A stretch of 64,000 bases of DNA from contig NC_053046.1 in the NCBI RefSeq assembly GCF_003473485.1, positions 8,504,001 through 8,568,000 of the forward strand. The letters are read 5' to 3'. Positions 15,601 through 27,139 of the stretch are shown here, one piece after another. Numbering within the stretch: the first letter of the stretch is position 1; the number at the start of each line of letters is the position of its first letter. The notes under the pieces are model-generated. The model saw only the letters and a list, made by a program, of their open reading frames with translations, was not told the origin of the DNA and made no database searches. Both the position numbers and the translations under genes were made by a program. This stretch comes from Medicago truncatula (taxonomy: Eukaryota > Streptophyta > Magnoliopsida > Fabales > Fabaceae).

Positions 15601-15991
15601 ACTTGGTAGGCAATTACAAGCAATGTGCCCACAAACTGACTCTAAAAGATTTCAAACAAATGAATCTTCCATTAAACCGAATTATGGCTGGTCGAATTCT
15701 AATGGCTCGTATACCTCAGATGAAATTGATCATGCTGAAGCATGTAGTGTATCTTCTACTTCTGACATTCAAGGAATGAATGATGAGTTTTCATCTTCAC
15801 ACAACTTTGGTTCCACATCATGTCTTTCGGACACCGAAGGCAACTTTTCGACAAATTCTTCAATTAAGTCAAGCCGAAGCTGTTATATGCTTACTGAATC
15901 AAATTCACGTCCTTCTGCTTCTGCCACAGGGAAGCAAAATTCACATGGTTTGAGTCAATTATTTTCTTCTAAAGAGAAAACTGGTCACTAG
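12696..15991 (+). CDS. FPP: Filament-like plant protein (long coiled coil), five coding exons
   Basis: Exons: 12696..12821, 12935..13136, 13527..14991, 15102..15162 and 15542..15991. They join in frame to 2304 nt and 767 residues, all with GT-AG ends. It starts MDRRGWPWKKKSSDK, the typical FPP N-terminus. Long heptad-rich coiled coils follow from about residue 50: VSGWEKADAEVVSLRHQLES, then a central coil with a LEGECHRLRGLLRKKLPGPA motif highly conserved in FPPs. A serine-rich linker (SSSSRISSNSPSITSISDGW) and a second coil end with AAAEKKLAECQETLHVLGRQ, then a Ser/Asn-rich tail. The DKCLVCATNSAENN segment comes from the 61-nt exon 4. FPP proteins are plant-specific and interact with nuclear-envelope MAF1 in tomato; the molecular role is unclear. 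A leader intron (about 12035..12678, GTATGT...GAGCAG) probably precedes the ATG, and the leader contains a CT repeat. The acceptor of exon 2 is a CAGCAG tandem, so isoforms differing by one Gln are likely. No lesions are seen. Confidence 0.92.
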
Positions 15992-18830
15992 CACTTTTTG
16001 TTACTTCTAGAAGTATCAGAGGGACCTCATCGATGATGCTGTACATAGACTATATAGTAAAAAAAAAATGTGGACACTGATGTTTGTGTCTGTAATTCTC
16101 CTGAGTATAATTGAACTTAGATAAATATTGTTTTTTGCTCTAGCCCTTCTATTTCATGTATGTGTCACTGAGAGTTTACCAAAATTTAGCTTGCTGTGTA
16201 AAACTTATCATAAAATAGACAATGATAAGCTCACACTAGTTTTTTTTATTCCACTTTGATTTCTTTGTAGGTACGTAGTAATATAGGTATTAAGCCTCAT
16301 TAGTTATTCAACAGTGTTTCTACTAGGCAGTTAACCATGGTTGAAAACCTAGATGACTAAGAGTAGATAGATTACTCTCATACACTCCTTCAACGAATAC
16401 TATATCAAGTTTTAAGGACCAAAATCCAAGTGATTAGTAATTGCAGTGGCTGTTTGAAAAGATTAGTAAGTTTAGGGACGAAAACACAAATGACGTATAT
16501 TTACCAAGACTATTTGCATAAACAAGCCTAAATTTGTATCTATGCTATTATAATCAAATTCTCCGTGGAGGTCCTATGGATCCAGGATAAGCTTTGATAT
16601 TATATCCTAGATTTTGGACGTACTTCAAAGCTACAAAATCAACTGATACATGTCCATTTTTTTATAAATGTTTTGGGATTTTATCTCTAGTGACATGTAG
16701 GACTTCAATTTTTGTTTTTGATATAAGGACTTCGATTTTCTCCAATATTGATTGTTTGGCATTCTGTATAATAAACATTTTTGACATATACTATTGAGTT
16801 GACATCAAGTCATAAGAAAATTCAACTTATATTCATACAAAGCAAAAAGTGCATAGCATTATTTTGCTTATCAATGCATATATAAGAAACTAGTCGGAAT
16901 GAAAGTTGAAGGACATAATCAAACAATTTGATTCAAGTGGTTAAATAACTTCACCAAAGAATAAATTGTTCATATTTTACTTATCTTTCGACCGAACTTT
17001 AGATTATCAAAGACTTTTAGGAACTAGATTAACAAAAATATTAAAGTACATTTGATTAGACTATGCATAAAGAATTAATAGCAAACATGATTTGAATATC
17101 ATTTACATTAACTATTTCTTTTATCAATTATATTAGGGCATTGACTCAAAAACAGGAATTTCCAAATTTCTAATCGATTGTTTTCAACTTAAGGAATTAT
17201 TGATGGTTTGGCCAAAAAATACCATGGACCAAACACGTGTGTTGATAAGCATAAGCTGAAATCAAATGCAAGGGTCAACTAATTTAAAAAGAAGAAAAGA
17301 TTAAATAACCATATACTCAATTTAGTGCTCAACCACGAATGAAAAATAATAATTCATAAACATGTCATGTGCAAGCTAAATTAAAATTCAAAACAATAGT
17401 CTAAAATATGAAGGACACTGTTTCAGAATGTACCTAAAATCCGCTTATGGATTGAAGCAAAAGAAACCAATGAAGACAAAGACATTTGGTCTCGATGAAA
17501 TTGTGCATACATAAAGTAGAACATTTAGTTTGAAATTTAGGAGACATATTTGATAGTATATAGATTACATTATTCCAATGGTTGTTGATTTTTGTGTTTG
17601 GTATTTAGTTTAGGCCTTGTTGGATGCAAAAGATGATGAATGTGTTACATTAAAAATAGTAAAGAATTGGTACGTTGGGTAACATAAGCTTTATTTTATT
17701 GTTCATGCACTTGACATGTTTGCCCTACAAATTCTTCAGCAACCGAACACCTACTTGTGTGCTTCTTCAAATAATCAATAATGGGTTTTAGATTTGCCAA
17801 ACAACTTCCAAAAGTAAGTCTTTCTATATGATACCATGTCTTTCCATTTTGACTAACATCTAGTTATCAATTTCTCAATATGTGCTTTTTAAATGGATAG
17901 ACTTGACTAAAGCTTTAATTGTTATGATTAATGATATGATTAGACCTACTTTTTTATTCTATAATCACAATGTTTTTGGCTATATTATTTTCTAGAATTG
18001 TAGATAGGAGTTTACTTGTAAAGATGTATAATTTAGTCATCATTTCAATAATATCTACAAGACTGAAATTAAAGGATAAACCTAAATGAAAAGTTCTATT
18101 TATTTATTTATTTATAAAAGAATGCTTGAAGAGTACATGACACCTTTAAAAAAATAGATTAGAAAAAGTCTTCATTATCAAGAATTGCGGTTCAATTCAA
18201 ATTTAAAATAGAATGATTTATTAATTAGTTTAATTTATGAGTTTAAAGATCACAAAGTCTTGTATAAATGGTTGGTACACAATGCATGTGAGTGTTGTAA
18301 ATTTCAGATATCAAATTTGATTTCTACTTATAAACAACTAAAGGTTAAAAGATCATGCACCAACAATATAAATATATTTTGCACATCTATCTTATTATAT
18401 TTCACTTACTTCATGTTAAACTCTAGATTATCAAGACCCCATAAGAACAAATATGATTTTTTTTATGCATATATAAATATGATTTCTTTTTTGTTAATTA
18501 ATGGTCATTTTTCAACCATCATTGAGGGGATTTGAAGTTTGTATCTTGAAATTACAAAATTAAAATCTTATCACTGAGCCGAGCTTGCATCTCAAGTGTA
18601 AATATAATTAAATCTAACTAACTTTACCATATTATTCTCAAAATATTTCAATAAAATAAGTTCACGTACAAAAATAAATGAAAAGAAAGAGTAGTTTAGA
18701 AAATTCAATTATTTTTATATTACATCAACAAAATTAAATGAGGTTAACAAATTTTCTTGATATTTTTATATGTAATTAGTTATTTTTCTTATAATAAAAT
18801 CCAAGTGGAGTACTTTAGAAATCAATTTAA
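15992..18830. other. FPP 3' UTR then gene-free AT-rich sequence
   Basis: The first few hundred bases are probably FPP 3' UTR. Beyond about 16250 I see no gene, no tRNA and no transposon with definable ends; short frames near 16594 and 18260 are AT-rich and lack family features. Confidence 0.5.
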
Positions 18831-18846
18831 GAATCCCGTGGTGTTT

Positions 18847-18880
18847 CTTGGATCGGATACCGAGCTTTCCAAAAAAAAAA
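18847..18880 (+). mobile_element. SINE 3' tail, 5'-truncated insertion
   Basis: CTTGGATCGGATACCGAG followed by CTTTCC and poly-A matches the 3' end of the SINE at 722-937. Flanks GAATCCCGTGGTGTTT (18831) and GAGTCTCGTGGTGTTC (18881) look like a diverged TSD. Only about 24 nt plus the A tail were inserted. Confidence 0.7.
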
Positions 18881-18914
18881 GAGTCTCGTGGTGTTCTCGA
18901 TCAAATCAATTTAA

Positions 18915-19151
18915 GGGTGTGTTTGGATGGATGGTTTATGAAGGGAATGGATGGGAGGGTTCACTTTTCATTTTTAAATTACGGACATTATGAAATATTT
19001 TTTAAAAAGTTAACAAATTAATATGATACACAATTACATAATACTTCAATCACACTTAATTTATTTTAGAAAAGCATGTTATATAGTCCGTAATTTTTAA
19101 AAAATAAATAAATAAACCTTCCTCTCATAAACCCTCAATCCAAACACACCC
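18915..19151. mobile_element. Tourist/PIF-Harbinger MITE, 237 bp
   Basis: TIRs GGGTGTGTTTGGAT at the left and ATCCAAACACACCC at the right, with similarity continuing through GGTTTATGA. Flanked by the 3-bp TSD TAA on both sides (18912-18914 and 19152-19154). No coding capacity. Confidence 0.88.
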
Positions 19152-19569
19152 TAAGAGTCTCGTGATGTCATGGGTTGGTTCATTTGTTGGAAAGGTGGTC
19201 GACGTTTGCAAATTGGTGTTCTGAGTCGGTAGGATAGTTTTGATAGTTTTTAATTGGATAAATAGTCATCATAATAGTCAAAATAGCCCTTTAATATATC
19301 AAAATTCTAAAATAATCTTGTGAACTACATCAATTAAAATAGTCTATAACGTTCGGTTAATATTGTCATATAAATCTCTTAGTATATTTATTTATTGTCA
19401 TATCAATCCATTTTTTTAAAGAATTGTCATATCAATCCTTATAAGTACTTGTTTATGTAACGCACTATTTTATTATTTATTTATTTTATTGAGTTTAGAT
19501 GTCTTTTATAATTTAGTCGATTTATTTTGATGAGTGATATTTTGTTATGTTATATGTTGGTATTTATTA

Positions 19570-19760
19570 GTATAATATATATGTTATCTGGTGTAGAAAT
19601 ATATTTGTTATTTGGTATTTGGTGTAGAAATATATATGTTATCTGGTGTAAAAATATATTTGTTATTTGGTGTAGAAATATATATGTTATAGAAATATAT
19701 TTGTTATAGAGATATATTTGTTATTTGAGGTAGAGATATATTTGTTATTTGTTATAGAAA
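19570..19760. repeat. AT-rich minisatellite in the solo LTR
   Basis: Repeated GTGTAGAAATATAT followed by (T/A)TGTTAT(T/C)TG units, about 25-35 bp each and imperfect, near one end of the LTR. The open frame across them is a by-product of the repeat. Confidence 0.75.
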
Positions 19761-20796
19761 TATTTTATATAATTAAAATAGAATTATGAGGCTTTGGGGG
19801 CAGATTTGGAAATAAGGAAAAATAAGTAGGTTAAGGATTTACATAAAGGGGAGAGTTAGAGTTAGAAAATAAGGATTACGTGAAACTGCTTTTGGGGGAA
19901 AAGGGAGAAAGTGAGAAGTCAGATAAAGAGAATAGGAGCAATCTCGTAGAGACCGATTATCTAATATAAGGTAAGGGTGGGACTAACCTTCTTCAATCAT
20001 AAGTATGTAATCCTGAACAAGAGTTTAACCTTGTAGTTGTTAATAGGTTTTGATGTTGTAGAATTAGGGTTTGAAACTAAAATTGATCGTAGAAAGAGTA
20101 GATAATCCGATGAATTAGGTTGATAATTGGTGAATTTCTAAAATAATATTTTGGGTCAAGTTTTATATGGTTTTGAGTGCCTTATCATGTATAGAAATGG
20201 TTAGACAAGTTTTGGAATCAAATTTGGGCATTGGGAAGTCAAAATTGGGTTTTTCCCGAGAGCTACACAGTGACAACATCTCCTGTTTCATGTTCTTGCG
20301 TCTTTTTCACATGTTTCTGTTTTGAATTGGCCTTTGGTGTAAAAATGAAAGTTGTAGATAATTATGTTAGCTTTCCTGTGGCTTTGGTTTGACTTGAAAA
20401 TGATTTTTGGTTTTTGAGTTATGATGAAAATACTCCAAGGAGGTCTTAGTGAAATTTTATGAAAATTCCGCATAACTATTTCTAGGTCAACCCAAAACTT
20501 ATGGATTGTCTTCAAACTTCAAAGCTTGTGTACTATGAATTCAATTAAGGTGTTTAAGATTATTTAACCTATGTTTTGATGTTACATGATGTTATTCACG
20601 ATTGATGAATTATTATATGAATGTATATACTGATGAATATGATGTTACATGATGTTGTTTATAATTGATGAATTATGATGCGAAGTCGTTGTTGTTGTCG
20701 TTTCCGCTGTTGTCGTCAATGTCGTTAAAGTTGTAAGTTGTTGTCGAAGTTTTCTAAGTTGTTAAAGTTGTTGGTTGCTGAGTCCATGCATACTCA

Positions 20797-20941
20797 TTAA
20801 AGTTGAGGGCTTGATGCCCTGTGAGCCTTTTTCGCTCTATACGTTGGGGGCTTGATGCCCTAAGAGCTTATGCTCTATAAGTTGGGGGCTTGATGCCCTG
20901 TGAGCCTTATTCGCTCTTAAAGTTGGGGGCTTGATGCCCTG
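20797..20941. repeat. Four hairpin-bearing tandem units in the solo LTR
   Basis: Units of about 45 bp contain GTTGGGGGCTTGATGCCCT followed by GTGAGCCTT and a TTCGCTCT-like segment. Each GGGC-TTGAT-GCCC core can fold into a small stem-loop. At least four cores are visible (20803, 20847, 20884 and 20928, approximately). Confidence 0.8.
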
Positions 20942-21715
20942 ATTGATACCACATGCATGTTTAAGTTGTTGTTGTTACATTGTCGAGTTGATGTTGTTGT
21001 TGTCTTTGCATTGTCGTTGATGTCGAGTTGTCGGTGTTGTCGTCGTGTTGTCAAGTTGTCGAAATAATTAATGAGTTGTTATTGAGGAATTATGTGCATC
21101 ATTGTTAATGATGATTCGAAGTTAATTGATGATGTATAGTTGAAACTATGTGAAGCATTAACATTGTTTAATTGTTGTTGTTTATGTTGATAAATTCTCT
21201 TACTTAAGTTAGTGTTTATGATTTTACTAATGATGAATAGATGTTGTTATGTGCTGTTAAATTCTTTTATAGAATTATATGCTTATTATTATTGAATGTG
21301 AAATCCCACCCCTTCTGTTTGAATGTTGCCTCTACGTGGATAATGTACAGATAACCAGGAATAATTGTTGAAGTGAATTGACTCTCTCACGCGTCGTCTT
21401 AGAGTCGCTCTGATACTTAACGCGATGGGGATCTTGTTTTGTTTTCCATGTGTTACATATTTTTATGATTTATGTTGATGAACCACCTAAAACGGAATTT
21501 TAATAAGTTGTTTATGTTGAGGCCGTTGTGCCATTACGTTGAATAAGAAATGTTTTCCGCTGCAATGTATTTTGAATTATTGATAAAATATGTTTTATAT
21601 AAATAGTAATTTTACTCTATTTATCTTTTAAAGAAGCGTGACATCCTGTTTAAGTTGAATACTCTGATTATTATGCAAAAAATTTCAAGTTGGGAAAACG
21701 GGTTGTTACAGTTTA

Positions 21716-22397
21716 CAGTCATATTAATCCCTATAAGAAAAGAGTTATTGTTAACATGGAAGGATTATTTTATCGTCAAAGATTATTTTGAACAACAAAG
21801 TGCACAATCAAAGACTATTTTCAATTTCAATATATTGAGGAGGGACTATTGTGACTACTCATTACACATTCACAGGCGAAAATGATTATTTGCACGTTTG
21901 AAATTTGTATATCATATCTAGAGCTAATATGCTCCACAATTCAGTGATAATGCAGTCACTTTTAAGGATAAGAAAAAAAATATATAAATTTTCAAGTTCA
22001 GAGGGCATTTTGCACATAAGTACAAAACTTCAGGGGGGTATTTGCAAAACGTCATGTTAACTAACAGAAAAATTTGACGGAGGGGGTAAATTGATCAACG
22101 TTGTGCAATTTCAGGGGGGTAATTGAAGTTTTGTTAATTTCAAGGGGATAATTGACGAAACTTACAATTTCAGGGAGAAATTGACTATTTACTCAGTATT
22201 TTATAGTACTTATTTTTTAAAAAAAATATATAATTTTTAATACGGGCCGGCCCGTTAAGCCCGCGGCCCGTGTAGGGCCGGGCTCGGGTAGTATATTTCA
22301 AGCCCGTTTTCAACCGGGCTTTTTGGCCCGGCCCGATAAAATCCAAAGCCCGTTTTGACTGCTCTAATCATATCATCAATACTCCCTTTAGCGTGTA
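21716..22397. other. Intergenic with GGGG-repeat and GC-rich palindromic segments
   Basis: At 22030-22185 the motif TTTCAGGGGGGTAATTGA recurs about four times, diverging; it resembles one arm of a MULE-type inverted repeat without a visible partner. At 22242-22350 lies a GC-rich block of self-complementary GGGCCGGCCCG and AAGCCCG motifs. No gene is seen. Confidence 0.5.
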
Positions 22398-22711
22398 CTC
22401 CCTCCGTCCCAAATTATAAGAAGAAAAAAAACTCATTTTCTTTCTCCCAAATTATAAGTAAAAAAGATCAACTTTTGTCATATTTAATTATGTTGTTTCA
22501 AAAAATTATCTTTTCCAAAGAAAAATTAAATGCAAAGTGCATTCAATTTGCTCTATCTTTCATTTTCTCAATAACCCAATGAAAATTGTTTTTACATCTT
22601 TCTATAAAACTTATTTCAAGGATAACATAAGAAACTATGTTGCAAACTACTATGTTTTAGTTTTCTTAATAAGTGTAATTTTTTTTTCCTTATAATATGG
22701 GACGGAGGGAG
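22398..22711. mobile_element. Stowaway (Tc1/mariner) MITE, 314 bp
   Basis: TIRs CTCCCTCCGTCCCAAATTAT and the complementary GGGACGGAGGGAG, flanked by TA dinucleotides (22396-22397 and 22712-22713). This is the canonical Stowaway end sequence. Confidence 0.92.
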
Positions 22712-22713
22712 TA

Positions 22714-24252
22714 TTTGGTTCTACCGTGACAAAATTTATTTTAAGTAAGGTGAATGTAAAATGTTTAATGTTTGGACAAATTTATGTAAAAGTGATTTGA
22801 ACAATAAATGTGAGTGTAAAACTCAATTTTAGAATAAAAAATTCTAATTTTTAACTTTAAGTAAGAATAAATTGTAAAAGCAAACTCAATTATACTCTAG
22901 TGCATTTTTTTGTTGTTGCATATAGATCATTTTACTTTTTACTAAAGGAGAACACGTCTCATCTTAAACTCTTGCATTTCATCTAATGAGGTGATTAGAC
23001 TCAAATAATTAATTATTATTGACCATACTTTACATATTTTCTGGTCAAAGTCTTATTCTCTAAAAACCAGACGAAAATAAAACAAGAAAACAAATTCCAC
23101 ATTTCATCTCATATATACTGCATCATCAATGGTATGAGAGAGATCCAGAAGGGGTGTACCGAGGACCACCTCTTAATTGAAAGTGTACTCTAACTGAAAT
23201 GTAGAAATATATTTTTGAGTATTTAAATGTGCACACATCATTCATTAATATAACTCTTTGTTAAACGAGATTCATTAATCATCTATCAATAACTACTTTA
23301 TATCATTACATTTAGTTTTTTATTTTATTAAAGATGTGTGAGACTCAAATCTTATGAAGTAAGATCTTACCATTATGGATATATGATTACAAGAAAATAT
23401 TAAACTCTTAAACATGGTTGTATTTAATAATTTAATTTTTTTGGTAAATAGAGATATTTAATAATTAAAACACTAATGCATAGATTTTTAAAATAAGCAG
23501 AAAATATTTATTCTACCAAAAAAAAACAGAAACTACTTTGTGTTTGTTTAAGATAAATTTTGTCACGGTAGAACCAAAATAAGACAAGGAACTAAAACTT
23601 TTCATTTAAAACATTTTATACGTTTATTTTCTTTCTTCATACATGAAATTCTAGTGATTATTTTGTTTAAAAGAATATACTATTTTTTTTAGAAACTAGG
23701 TCTTAATTTATTGCTAATTTATCTGATTAAGTGACATTATTGACTTATTAGCAAGTTAATTATTAATTTGAGTTCCTTAAAAAAAAAATTATTATACTAT
23801 AACCCACACATAACACGAGAGAAAAGAAACCCATGCCTCTTCAACTTGTGCACAAAGTGTTTTTGGGTAAACAAAAATAGCTATGTATACTAATGAGTAT
23901 ACGAATCCCAAAAGATAATTGAGATTCATTTGTACATACCTTTTTTTTTTTTTTAAAACATATGTACATACCTAATAATACCATATTATTTTTTTTCACC
24001 TCGATGGTTATGCCACGATGTCTTTAAGCCTATATGCGATAGATATTATTTAAAAAAATCTAGCGGCTAAATTCATATATGTTGAGAAGTGGAGATTACA
24101 GGTTGACTCCGCATTCCAACATATCAACTGTCTCTGCAATATTTTACCATATGAGATATACTTATGGGGCAACAATACCTATACTTAATACATTTAAATT
24201 CTTCCATTGCATATACTCTAAGCCATGTAAAAGATGTATCAGACCAGGGACG
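22714..24252. other. Intergenic, nothing recognised
   Basis: AT-rich DNA without a credible gene. Homopolymer A and T runs occur around 23777 and 23941. No structure with definable ends was found. Confidence 0.5.
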
Positions 24253-24525
24253 CAGTGGCGGATCTCCTTGGAGACCCATAGGATCCCCCAAGTTTCCTAT
24301 AACTGTCATATTATGCATATTATTTCATATGTTACATCGGTATCACAGTGGATTGACGAGCTCCTAAACACCCTATGGGCGTGGGTTTGAACTGCCGTTC
24401 TCTATGTTAGATTCAAGAAAATAAACCACTGCACCAATCCATAATTTTGCTAGTTTTTAAAACTGTTTAATACATATTCTGAAAATATTTGTCACCCCCA
24501 TAAAAAAAATCAAAATCCATCACTG
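24253..24525. mobile_element. Non-autonomous hAT element, 273 bp
   Basis: Ends CAGTGGCGGATC and ATCCATCACTG are imperfect TIRs of hAT type (CAGTG...CACTG). The flanks are an 8-bp TSD with one mismatch: CAGGGACG (24245-24252) and CAGGGACA (24526-24533). No transposase is present. Confidence 0.8.
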
Positions 24526-24533
24526 CAGGGACA

Positions 24534-26708
24534 TCTCTGTGATTGAAACCTAAGATATCAAAGAAAAGAACCTAAACTTTTGCTTTATTTTTGTGGCTAA
24601 GGTAATCGGATTTTGTTATCTGTTAATTAAGGAAAGGACAAAATGATTAAGGGCTTAATTGTCCGGAAGACCCATTTTATAGACAATGAGGCCCCATTTC
24701 CATGTGCCTCAGATGGACAATGATGTAGCTGGATTAGCCTATTAAGCATGGGTTTGTTGACATGAAATATGTATAATCTGATTTAACTATGATCAATTTT
24801 TAATTGCAACTATTGCCAAGTAGACAGTAACATGTGGCCAAGTTGCCAACGTATTTAGTAAATACTATTTACTATATACTTTTCAGGTAATTTATAAGGA
24901 AAATATCTCAACAATAGCACTTCTAATTCCCCTCAAAAAAAAAAAAAAAATAGCACTTCTAATTGTATGGACAAGTACTTTAGGTCCTTTATTTCGGGTG
25001 GAAGAGCAAATGAACTATATTTGAAAAAGTCCAAACTCATATTAGCTGTATGATTTGAGAGGGAATAAGTTTGCAGATGCTCCATATATATTTCTAAAAA
25101 ATTACATGATTTATCTTAAGTGTATTTTCAACATAAAAAAACTGTGTTTCTATATGGAAATATACATCTGAACGACATAAAAGCTGTACTTTTTTTCCTC
25201 ATACGAACTTCAAAGTGATTTTGGAGGTGGGAAAACTTCATCCTAATTGAAGATCATGTATCATTAAATTATGCAATTGTTTTTCTTTTCAAAGTTTACT
25301 TTCTTCGAATTTTTAAAATTTTCCTAAACTTTATTAAATTTAAATGATTTTCAAGCATTATTTTCATGAAAAGATTTTTCTAAACTTTGAATTTTTTTTC
25401 TCATAACTAACAAAAACAAGAATTGGGCCACAAGACTAATAAGTAGCAACTTCTTTAATCATGGCCTGAGATGAAGAATTTAAACACATCCAATTTCAGT
25501 TACTTACATTTTAGGTCACATGTTAAGTGAGTGAGATAGGAAAGAAGCAAAACTAATGCATGAAAAAAATTTGGTGGCTAATTTTCATACTTTTCCCTTA
25601 ACATGATGATGGCCACTTCTCAAAATGCTTTGTTTATTTGGAGGGATTATTCTTCAAGTCAATTAACTTCTTAGAGGGAAAAAGAAAGAGAATCTAGCTT
25701 ACCTTGAATTGTAATTGAAAGGGATGTGACATAAAATATATAGCATGCATAATTAATAAACTTATAAAAGTATGTATACATACATGTGAAGTTTGCTAGT
25801 GCATTTCGTAATGCAATAAAATTTTGCACTTTTAGGATAACCTATTCATGTCTCAATCATTCTACTCTTGATACATCCCTTACATTCATCTTTACAAATT
25901 ACTCACATGCTAATTGAATAGAACTATACTTTACCAAAAAAATTAAAATTGGATAGAAGTAGAACTATAGAAGAACACTAGCAACTATCAAATTTGTAAA
26001 ATAACTATGAAATATACCCCACACCCTATTCCACCCTGCAAAATCCCTTTGCATATCATGAATTTTTATTTTTATTTTGAATTTTTGGGGTTTTGATTGT
26101 TCTTCATTTTATTACCCCCTCCCTTTGCTCCTAACACCTCTAATAATGTAAGGTTTGACCAAACCCCATCATTAGATATGGGTTTAATCTATGTGTTTTG
26201 GAGCTTATATCTTGCTGTCAAAATGTTTAAATTTGATTAATGCCTAAAACAATTTATTTGGAATTAAGCATTACCCTTTCAATATTTCATTTCTCAAACA
26301 AGCAAAAGCAAGTTAAATCAAAGAGGGTTTCAAATAATTAAAAGAGGCAAAATGCCCTCATCCAATGTAGAACATTGCTTCATTTAATAAATCATTACTC
26401 AAGATACAAATGACATTGCCAAGGAAATTCTCTACTTGGACATCAATCCATATACATATATAGACCTATATATACAATTTAGCAATTGCAATACCAAACT
26501 TAAAATGTTATTAGTGCTGGTTTGACGTAATTTCGTTCAAACTCCAAAGTGCAGCTTTTGTAAAATCACTAGCGGTGTGCATGATTCTGCCAAACTCACC
26601 TTAAATCTAAACGTGCCTTTAGTAGGGTGACTTGGTCAAAACCACCACTTGACAAAGGGATTTTATATTTGGTAATCTCCACTAATAAAATCTACCAATC
26701 CTTAATTT
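24534..26708. other. Intergenic, 3' side of the SAUR gene
   Basis: AT-rich and gene-free apart from the poly-A micro-insertion at 24929. The last 100-200 bases are probably the SAUR 3' UTR. Confidence 0.5.
24929..24948 (+). mobile_element. Retroposon tail insertion (about 20 bp) with 16-bp TSD
   Basis: CCCCTC plus poly-A lies between exact direct repeats AATAGCACTTCTAATT (24913-24928 and 24949-24964). Nothing but the tail of a retroposed transcript was inserted. Confidence 0.8.
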
Positions 26709-27023
26709 TTATCTCATCATTGAAGTTAAGGACTCAAAAAAAACTTCATCACAAGGGATAGTAAGTCCCATATCATGATTGAAGCCAAATTCATCTTCAG
26801 CTCTTTGTAGCAAACTTTGAAATTGAGGATGTGCCAACCAAGAAATTGGAATAATGTATCTTGTTCTATTCTCTCCAACATAAACTACAAAATGACCTTT
26901 TGGTACATCCTCAGGAAGACCCTCTTCATTGTAACTCTGCCTTTTGCCAAAACTTGAACATCTTTTGACAATTTGCTTGATAACTTCAGCTTGTGGTAGT
27001 TTGTTGGATTTTTTTATAGCCAT
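26709..27023 (-). CDS. SAUR family protein (small auxin-up RNA), SAUR50-like
   Basis: Single exon, 104 residues, typical SAUR size. It starts [20 protein letters not shown], then the conserved SAUR core from about residue 38: [56 protein letters not shown], ending LTSMMR. SAURs of this group inhibit PP2C.D phosphatases and so keep plasma-membrane H+-ATPases active, which promotes acid growth. That role is family knowledge, not visible here. There is no intron, as usual for SAURs. A TATAAAA lies about 110 bp upstream on the gene strand (27131-27137), followed by a CT-rich leader. No neighbouring SAUR is present, so this is a lone member rather than part of a cluster. Confidence 0.95.
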   Translation of the reverse strand: MAIKKSNKLPQAEVIKQIVKRCSSFGKRQSYNEEGLPEDVPKGHFVVYVGENRTRYIIPISWLAHPQFQSLLQRAEDEFGFNHDMGLTIPCDEVFFESLTSMMR

Positions 27024-27130
27024 TGTTTTGCTATTTGCACCTCCAACTTTGAATGTTTTTGGGGGGGATAGAGAAGAGAAGAGAAGTATGTGGATTATGA
27101 GGTTGAAGAGTTATTTGTGATGTGTTGGTG

Positions 27131-27137
27131 TTTTATA
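27131..27137 (-). promoter_or_regulatory. TATA box of the SAUR gene
   Basis: TATAAAA on the minus strand (TTTTATA on plus), 108 bp upstream of the ATG, at a normal distance from the CT-rich leader at 27070-27090. Confidence 0.6.
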
Positions 27138-27139
27138 GA

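Larger units (their letters stand above)
19456..21710. mobile_element. Solo LTR, 2255 bp, with perfect 5-bp TSD
   Basis: The sequence starts TGTAAC and ends GTTACA, the short inverted repeat with TG...CA ends expected of an LTR. Immediately outside are identical GTTTA pentamers (19451-19455 and 21711-21715). There is no internal gag-pol region or second LTR, so it is a solo LTR left by LTR-LTR recombination. The length, and an internal tandem array of GGGCTTGATGCCCT units, suggest a Ty3/gypsy element; the clade is not assigned. Confidence 0.88.

Noticed and set aside
19527..19709. Open frame with Ile/Tyr-rich repeats
   Set aside because: Arises from the AT minisatellite within the solo LTR; no start context or family.
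20797..20941. CRISPR-like array of regular repeats
   Set aside because: Eukaryotic nuclear DNA, spacers are not unique and the units are contiguous; an LTR-internal tandem repeat.
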